Shown piece by piece: positions 57,279 to 64,000 of a stretch of 64,000 bases of DNA. A program made the position numbers and the translations under genes. The first letter of the stretch is position 1. Each line of letters starts with the position of its first letter. Origin of the DNA: Acanthococcus lagerstroemiae (taxonomy: Eukaryota > Arthropoda > Insecta > Hemiptera > Eriococcidae); assembly GCA_031841125.1 (NCBI GenBank), contig CM063110.1, positions 30,500,678 to 30,564,677 of the forward strand. The letters are read 5' to 3'. The notes under the pieces are model-generated. The model was not told the origin of the DNA. It saw nothing but the letters and a program-made list of their open reading frames with translations, and searched no databases.

Positions 57279-58433
57279 ATGATCAGTAGTAACTTAGTCG
57301 TGGAGGGTGTTCCAGGCAATCATCATCTACACCACCATGCTCTTGCCGGAGCCGGAAACCACCCGATACACAGTTTCAGTGCCATCCACCATCTGAACCC
57401 GAACACGGTCGCCACGTCGCGTGCCCACCTCATGAGCGCGACCTCGTTCGCGGAACCGTCTTTCCTGAAGACGCCGAACGGTTCGCTGTTACCGCCGGCA
57501 GAATTTCTGCGTCCGTTACCGAAACCCGCTCCGGTCGTCGCCACCAGATACAATGGAGTTACCAGTTCCTTGAACGGAAGTATTAAGTCGCGGCTGTCGG
57601 GCAAGTACGCGGACGCGGATCCCCAGGGTCCGGTCAACCTCGTTCACCAGCTGAAGGACTCGTCCGCGTCGGACGTGCATGCCAGCTATGGACTGTACTC
57701 AACGGCCCGACTGTACCAACCCGGACCGTCGTATCCGCCCCATTTTCCACCGCCGCCTTCAATTCAGAGCGGGCCCTACGGCCCGCTGTACCCGTCGAGT
57801 CCGTTCACGCCGATGTTGCAACGTGAAAATAGATCGACACATTTACTACAGTTACAGCAGTATCCTGACTCGAACACGCCGATACTGAAGAGTCCGCCGA
57901 CGTCCATCGGATCGGTTGTCGCTAATTCGGTAAAAACCATCTACGAGCCGCCGGTCGTGCCGATCGTTACGTCGGAGCCAAGCAATCGCGGCGAGAAGCG
58001 TCCGTTCAAGGTGCCGTCGGGCAAAGAAGGCTCGATGAAGCACCGGATACTGACCAGACCGGAGACGCGTGTTCAGAAGAAATGCGCGCGCGGTATAGGT
58101 GCGCTTCTACCACCGCCGGTGCCGGTTTCGTCAACCAGCAACGGCAACGCTACCAGTCCGACCGAATCGTCGGCTCCGGCTGCCATAACCAGTAACAACA
58201 CGAACGGCCACAACAGCACGATGTTGCACAATTTCAGTAAAGGATCTCTTATACGATTGGCGAATGGTCATTTGAAGAAAGTGGAGGATATGCAGACGGA
58301 GGACTTCCTGTCCTCGGCGGAGAAGAGCTCGACCGTGCGGATAGACCCGAGTACGGTGGTGCGAATCCAGGAGAACCCGACCAATAAGGAGGTGGCTACG
58401 CTGAAGCTGAGTTACGGCGAGCAACGGCACGAG
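57279..58433 (+). CDS. Atx-1: Ataxin-1 family protein, first coding exon (partial, AXH domain split)
   Basis: Ataxin-1 is a nuclear RNA- and protein-binding transcriptional co-regulator that acts with Capicua-type repressors. This exon encodes 385 residues: a His-rich start (NHHLHHHALAGAGNHPIH), a low-complexity Pro/Ser-rich middle, a basic block near residues 245-275 (GEKRPFKVPSGKEGSMKHRI), then from about residue 318 the first half of the AXH domain (NFSKGSLIRLANGHLKKVED, SAEKSSTVRIDPSTVVRIQE). The frame ends in phase 0 at GAG|GTGAGC (donor at 58434), inside AXH. The HPFFVF..GW part of the domain was not found before 64000. ATG 57279 is chosen because an in-frame TGA lies at 57255-57257, three short uORFs precede it, and an acceptor lies at 57213. 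There is no polyglutamine tract; a (CAG)4 run at 57259-57270 is upstream of the start. Confidence 0.9.
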
Positions 58434-58723
58434 GTGAGCGAACATTTCTATAGAAATTTACTCGGAACTGTTATGGTAGACGCGGATATGTATAATGTTG
58501 CAGGTGCGTGCAGCTGATCAGGAAAATTGAGTTGAATGACTTGAGGATCTGATTGCGACTAGTTTCTTTGTTCGAAGGTCTTGTGATTTTTTTTTTTTTT
58601 TTTTCCTGTATGAAGCCCTCTTTTCAGTTTTATGGAGCCATTATATCGTATGGATGTTTTGGATAGAGAACTGCGGCGACTTAGTGGACGACTTGTTACT
58701 GCCAGTAGGGTCGTGCTGCTTAT
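58434..58723 (+). other. Start of the intron after the ataxin-1 exon
   Basis: Begins GTGAGCG, a consensus donor. The open frame runs on 28 codons past it to a TGA but loses AXH similarity exactly at the donor. A poly-T run lies at about 58589-58605. Confidence 0.8.
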
Positions 58724-59222
58724 CAGTGCATTGCAGCTAAAAATTTTAGCTTCGATTTTTGGCTTAAACTTTTAACCTTGAAAAATACGGATTTGGTTTT
58801 CTGCTTTCGGCTTTTAAGAAAAATTCGGCTGGCTTTCGGCTTTTTGGCTTCTTTAGTCTTTACTGATGAAAATACTTAATTTCCGTTGCCCATTACCCAA
58901 AAGACAAAACGTACAAACAAATTGCAGTCGTTGCTGATATTTTGAGCTAAAATTTGCCGTCAACTGACACCTGAGCTGAGGTCTTAAGGTTTAAGGATGG
59001 AAAATACAGTTCTCAAAAATATCACACACAAGAAAAGTTGATAAGAGCTCACGAATTTATAAGTTTTTGAGAAGCCAAAAGAAAGCTGGAAACTGTTGCC
59101 TTCTTCCGGCTTTTGGCTTGTGAAGGTGCAAATAAAGCTAGCTTTCAGCTTTTCTCTTATCAGTAAAAATTCGGCTGAATTTGGCTTGTGGCTTTCAGCT
59201 TTCGGCTGGCTGCAATGTACTG
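58724..59222. mobile_element. hAT-type MITE in the ataxin-1 intron, exact 8-bp TSD
   Basis: Left end CAGTGCATTGCAGCTAAAA and right end (inverted) CAGTACATTGCAGCCAGCC. Flanked by exact CTGCTTAT (58716-58723 and 59223-59230). The interior is made of TTTTGGCTTT and CTTTCGGCTTT words on one strand, the same family as 35207-35620 and 54830-55370. Non-coding. Confidence 0.94.
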
Positions 59223-59230
59223 CTGCTTAT

Positions 59231-60039
59231 GTTGGGTCTTCGGCGAACGATTCTTCCTGAGTCCCTTCTACAGAAGCAACTCTCGAATGTTTCTAGGTTT
59301 TGTAACATTAATTTCTTGTTACCTGAGGTTTTCGTGATGTTCTGTAATTCGATAATACATCAGGGCCATTCGGGTTTCTATTATAGCGGTCCCAACGGTA
59401 TACGCTGGTACTTGAAAGAAAATAAAATGAAAGTGAATGAGATCAGAACACAGTTATGGTGTTTTTATCTTGTGGACTGGAGAGTTATCGATTATCTGCT
59501 GCTATACTAATTGTACCATATGATCGAAGTGTCCCTGTGATACGACTACGTTATTCGTAAGTGACTAGTACCTTGAGCTCAGTGCTGGTCAACTTATACT
59601 ATACCACCCACAGTTTGTCTTCAAAGTAAATAATTCCTTCTTGGATTGTTAAATACAAAACTTGGTGCCCGCATTCTTCAACTTGTTGACATTTTACGTT
59701 CATTACTGTGTAGAAAACGTGATTCTGAATGAAGATAAATTTAAGCAAAATTCATTTTACCGCAAATCACTGAAAAGCGCTTATCCTCACTCCATATATT
59801 CTTCTTTCGTTCTTTTCTATTTCTTTCCATGTTTCATTCAACACTCACTCCGTTGAGAGATGATACGCAAAAGAATTTATGAAATTGGGGGTGGGAAACG
59901 AACGATACTTTTTACATTCCATTTGTGGGGAGGGGTAAAATCTCTGTATCCCACTGTTTCAATATAGCTGTCTCCAGATGAACGTCCTGTGACATTTTGC
60001 TCAGTAATATTTTATGTAAGCCCAACGCCCAGTTCGATT
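59231..60039. other. Intronic DNA, nothing recognised
   Basis: The open frame ending at 59510 has no AXH or other domain. No splice-bounded exon found. Confidence 0.5.
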
Positions 60040-60640
60040 TCACAGAGTTTCTGTGGAAGACTTCTCGAAATCCGTTCGAGTTCTTCAAGACTCATTGAAG
60101 ACTTTTTCAAATCTGTTTAGCTCTTAAAAGGTTTTCCTTACTTGCGATTTTTGGAGATCTATTAACCATTACGTTTTAGAGATCTCTTTGTGGCTCTGTA
60201 AGATTTTAAATACTGCGTGACTCGTCCAAACTTATCTAGGATTTTCTAAAATTCCTTAAGGCTGTTCCGAACTTGTGTTTCAGTCGAGACGCGTCAGGAC
60301 TTGTTTAAGATTTTTTGGGGCTTATCTATGGGTCTTCTAGATGTATTCTAGACTTATTGAAGACATTTTTAGAACTTGATAGATTTATTTGCTTCTCTTC
60401 AAGACTCTTCGGGGCTTGTTTCTAACTCCTGGTGGCGCATTCAACAATTTCAAAACTTTTCAATTCTGATTCTTTAAATCTCTTCAAGACCTGCTTCAGT
60501 CTTGCTCATAAAAAAGATTCTTTATGATTTTTCTAGATTTAAAAAAAAAATTCACCTGGTAACATAAGATCCAAGTCTCTTAAAAAGATACGTGCAGACC
60601 TTGAAATATGCTTAGGATCCGCTAAAATTCTCAAAAATTC
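60040..60640. repeat. Degenerate CTTGAAGACT/CTTCAAGACT repeat
   Basis: Frequent variants of TTCAAGACTCATTGAAGAC and AGATTTTCTAAAATT recur every 10-25 bases. This is the third segment of the pattern seen at 26740-27370 and 44350-45290. Confidence 0.5.
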
Positions 60641-61338
60641 ATATGAGGAGCTATTTTCCAGAACGGCATCTGTCCAATATTTTTTTCACGGGAAAGAAAA
60701 AACTTGGTGTATCCCTACATTACGCCTACATGTCACGGTTGATAGTCGGGTTGCCTAGTAGAACACTTACAGGAATTTATCTCGTTGAAATATTGAATGT
60801 TCCTTGTACAGGAGACGCGCATGACAGTCGCGAAGTGGGGGATCTCCTGGATAGAGGCCGTTTAGGAACAACATTTTTGAATTATTAGTTTTGGTTTGGC
60901 ACAAAATTAGTCCTACTGTGTCTTTCAGTAGATTCTAATTCATAAAATTCTCCAGATAATGTCGACTCCTCTATTGTGATGAAAATACGTGAACAGAGTC
61001 CGTTTTGAAACAACTTTTATTTTCTTCTCTTTGCGAGTCTATTTTGGCTTCTTACATGCGTTAAATTCGCGATATCGTGATTTTGTTCGGGCCAGAATAT
61101 GTATTACTAGATGCCTCACCAGATGGCGCTGTAAAACGATTTTTCAAAAAAATGGACAGAGGCAGTTTTGGAATATCGCTCCTCATATGAGATTCTTCGA
61201 AACTTTCCGGGAGTTGTTGAGGATTCAAGTCAGTAACATATTCTTTTAGTTTTCTCTCAAACTTTTTAAGCCAATATCTCTTCATCCGTCTTTCTTTCTG
61301 TCTTCTATCCTTGTCTATCTTTTTCCCCGATCAGTCTG
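60641..61338. other. Intronic DNA, nothing recognised
   Basis: Short open frames on both strands without domains or convincing splice sites. Confidence 0.45.
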
Positions 61339-61516
61339 TTTACCTGAAGCTCTAGATAGGAGAGTACAATCGTCCGCCATTTTGAATCCAGCCGCGCCCG
61401 TCGATGCCGAATTGACTACGCGGTACGCTGCGCATAATCGGATTAGGCTTCCACGGGCACGGTTGAAGTCAAAATGGTGGATGATCGTACTTATACAAAG
61501 TATACAGAGCTCTAGT
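61339..61516. mobile_element. Foldback element with CCATTTTGA arms
   Basis: Arms 61364-61403 and 61451-61490 are inverted imperfect copies: GTACAATCGTCCGCCATTTT at the left, and on the inverse strand of the right arm GTACGATCATCCACCATTTT, continuing with GCCCGT. Weaker inverted similarity extends to about 61339 and 61516 (AGCTCT words). It is a non-coding hairpin of about 130-180 bp. Confidence 0.75.
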
Positions 61517-63190
61517 TTACCTCATTTCTTCAGACTCTCCTGTCCAACTGACTCCCCCGCCCCCAGGCATTTTCTTTTTTTGTTAGCGAACAGCTTGCTT
61601 TAATTTTCTGAAATTGCAATTCAGTCGAGTGGTAGGTTCTCCGACTGTGGCCATCCGCAGCGTTCATAGGATTGTAGGCTCCAGATCTCAGAAAACAAGG
61701 TAAAAGCAGCACGGTGTTCTTGCGAACAGGAGGAGCAAACTATTTTAGAATTTCGCAAGCACGGACCTGTTATAATTTAGAGAAATCACAGACAGGCCTC
61801 CAGGCCTACCGCAACAAAAAGAGAGTACGATAACTTTTAAAAATGGTGTTCCTTATCCCTGCTACCAAGGGACTTTGGAGAGTTGTATTCTTTCTTCTCC
61901 CTCATTATGCAGTCAGTGTTTCTAAAAGAAATCTGTTCCAACATCGACAATGATGTTTCTTGCACGCTTGAATTTAAAATGAAGATCAGTTGAAATGTTG
62001 AGTTGGAATTTTGGGCCACTTCTCGCCTTCGGGTTTCTGTCCGGAGTATTGATTGTCAGTATGATAGACGGCCAGCACCTCATCAATGCTAGTCTTGTTT
62101 ATGCACATTCGACTGTGTAAAACACTGTCAATCGGCAGTAGCGGCATCAGTCACTTGTCTCTGGGAAAACTGAATCCAACTGGAAATCGACAAACAGCGT
62201 GGTACGGCTCCGGTTCCAGTAGTATAGACATGATACTAGTAATGAATGTTGGCTCTGTGCTGCCATGTGCTTGGACTTCTTATTATTGCCAGTAGTGGGC
62301 CAGGACTGAGGTCCATTGCGTTTGAGTATGTGTCCTCTCAGCGATTGGCTGTAAATACTGGTTGCCCGCAACTGAGTGCTCATAGTATGCCAGTGTAGAC
62401 CAACATTTTGCTGTCGGGGCTGGTTAGTCAAGCCTCTGGCGCAGTATTCAGATCAGCATTGTCACTAATATCATGGCTGTATGTGGATTGGAAGATGTCA
62501 TCAGTTATCATCGTCAAGTACTGCACCTGTTGTGATTGTTGGTATGCGCTAGCATTTCTGATTAATTGGAATTTGGCTGTTCGATGATTATGATGATTAT
62601 ACATGTTCCTTAGTCTCTCGACTAGTAGATTGCATCTCTCCACTTTTCTCTCCCCTGTGTTAATCTTTTCATTTCTGGGAACGATTTACAATTTGTATCC
62701 TTCATTATCTGTTCTTCATAACTCATGCTTTGCCTTCCTGTGTAGTTCTTTCACTCAACCATTCATCCCTCTAGCAGTAAGAATAATATCCTTGGATGTA
62801 TGACCTATCATTCTCTGTACAGTTATATTCCAAATTTCTCTACTCTTCTCATTCGGCCCAATACTTTCTCATTCCTGATCTTTTCTATCCAATTGATTTC
62901 CAACATTCTGCGATAACACCACATTGACTGCAAATTAGTCATGGCAATTTACCAGGATCAATTGGGTAGTGTGGTTCCGTGCATCGTAGGTCGTTTGTAT
63001 GATAGACAATATTAAGTACTATTGATATGGAACGACATAGTTGACTAAATTATATTTTGTATTGCGTCATGTAGCTTTCTTTGTCTCTTGATGCCGATAT
63101 CGTTTGGTACTCGCTACAAAAGGGTGGAATTTTTCAGATTACGCAGTTCTGAGGCTGATTTTGACACGGCTGTTGTTCTGTTGTACTTAC
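61517..63190. other. Intronic or intergenic DNA, nothing recognised
   Basis: I searched the + strand for the second half of the AXH domain (HPFFVF..GW pattern) and did not find it. No element ends seen. Confidence 0.45.
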
Positions 63191-63422
63191 AGTGTCCGTG
63201 ATTCTTCTCCGCTGCTACAACCGCAACCGGTAGAGCTCCCCGAATTCTGTTGGCATTGAAGAACTTCACCAGTTCACGGTGAATGCCCGCTGGTTGCTGT
63301 ATTTCCCCTTCACTATTCGGCGAAAACCCTGCCTCAAAATGGATTCTCCTTGTGCTTTGGCGTGTTCCCGAACGTCTGTTGTGGCGCAGCTCGTTAACTC
63401 GTTTCCCAGCAGCCTTCGGCAT
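63191..63422 (-). CDS. Candidate - strand coding exon, unknown protein (partial)
   Basis: From an ATG at 63422 the - strand stays open for 77 codons plus one base to a strong donor, CACT|GTAAGTAC (donor at 63190-63185). The product starts MPKAAGKRVNELRHNRRSGT and includes IHRELVKFFNANRIRGALPV. It is basic and of no family I recognise. An in-frame stop lies about 65 bases upstream of the ATG, which would fit a first coding exon. The same site, read on the + strand, is also a plausible acceptor, so strand is not certain. No downstream exon was identified. Confidence 0.3.
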
Positions 63423-63593
63423 CCGTGCACGGTCTCCGTCCAACCGAATGTAATTCTTCGACCACTCTCGGTATTATGGTTTCTGTTTCTATAGGTATAC
63501 CAGGCCTATTATCCGTGTAATGACGGTGTTGTGCATAAAGGTGTATTATGGTGTGTACCATCTCCATCTCGCACCCGCGTTCCTCGTCGTCGC

Positions 63594-63929
63594 TCAGCCA
63601 GCGGGTACGCTATCCCGTTCCCGGTCGGTATCGATGAACCGATAAAGTACTGACCGAGCCCGGGCGAACGCGTTCTTGCTGGACTTGGGCGGGGTGGGAG
63701 ACAAGGTATTCAGTTCCGTGTCAGTGTTTTCGTCCTTGGATGTCGCTGGATGACCCTGGAAAACGTTGGTTGGCCAGTCAAACGTAAAAAGCCTACGAAT
63801 CGTTGGCTCGTCCGCTCCCCGACCGGTCGATGCGTCCCTGCCGCCAGTCGTTGATTTGGACGTGGTTTTTTTCACTATTGGTTTTACAATGTTGACGGGC
63901 GAGTATATCGGCCCAGGTCGAGTTTACGG
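63594..63929 (-). other. Open - strand stretch, possible exon
   Basis: About 111 codons are open on the - strand (including LFTFDWPTNVFQGHPATSKD and SSKNAFARARSVLYRFIDTD), with no ATG and weak splice sites at both ends. The region is CpG-rich, which lengthens chance open frames. If real it would be an internal or terminal exon lying upstream of 63191-63422. Confidence 0.2.
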
Positions 63930-64000
63930 CCGGTAACCGGCCCGTGCGTAATTAGTCGACAACTTCTTTGTTACGTTCGCTTATTATCATTTTTCTTTTA

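Noticed and set aside
63183..63230. Possible acceptor for the next ataxin-1 exon on the + strand
   Set aside because: A pyrimidine-rich CTTACAG is present, but the phase-0 reading after it is Cys-Pro-stop, and no AXH similarity follows in any frame.
1..64000. CRISPR array, bacterial operons or an integrated virus
   Set aside because: No regular direct repeats with unique spacers, no closely packed ORFs with ribosome-binding sites, and no recognisable viral proteins. The sequence is eukaryotic throughout.

Overview
The window looks like transposon-rich animal nuclear DNA, most likely from an arthropod and probably an insect. There is no compact gene order, and one long coding exon is spliced at both ends. 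Mobile sequence is very abundant: hAT, mariner and pogo-like DNA elements, an R1-like LINE and tRNA-derived SINEs. I cannot name the species; an insect with a repeat-rich genome is an inference.

The one well-supported host gene is an ataxin-1 family gene on the + strand. Its exon runs from 57214 to 58433, with the start codon at 57279. It ends at a strong splice donor in the middle of the AXH domain. The rest of AXH was not found up to 64000, so the gene continues beyond the window. Three short upstream ORFs precede the start codon. Much of the DNA before 57 kb may be upstream intergenic or 5'-UTR intron sequence of this gene, but nothing in the sequence proves that. Two weak candidate exons lie on the - strand near 63-64 kb, and a 64-bp SAM-like first exon lies on the - strand at 12.6 kb.

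Region by region: 2-5 kb holds a MITE, a SINE and hAT-type MITEs, one inserted inside another. 6.7-10 kb is a nest in which a mariner transposase relic is split by two hAT-type elements that carry further insertions. 10.3-12.7 kb holds a tandem duplication and a large inverted duplication. 13-14.7 kb is a decayed hAT transposon. 15.5-16 kb has two neighbouring MITEs. 20.3-22.6 kb is a dead R1-like LINE. 24.3-25.3 kb is an unclassified terminal-inverted-repeat element. 26.7-31.1 kb is repeat territory with a ~235-bp tandem array split by a TA-flanked transposon. 36.8-38.3 kb is an element with very long terminal inverted repeats. 43-47 kb contains hAT-type elements. 48-50.5 kb has a second SINE copy and a pogo-type transposase fragment. 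51-56 kb has more MITEs. 57-58.4 kb is the ataxin-1 exon, with a hAT MITE in the next intron. 60-61.5 kb holds degenerate repeats and a fold-back element.

Most element calls rest on target-site duplications read directly from the flanks. Exact 8-bp pairs were found for eight elements: 3217, 4234, 6849, 8654, 15570, 43363, 55519 and 58724. Several CpG-rich stretches (about 5.6-6.4, 17.7-18.5, 31.6-32.1, 39.4-41.6 and 47.2-48.2 kb) could hold promoters or non-coding first exons, but none can be assigned to a gene.
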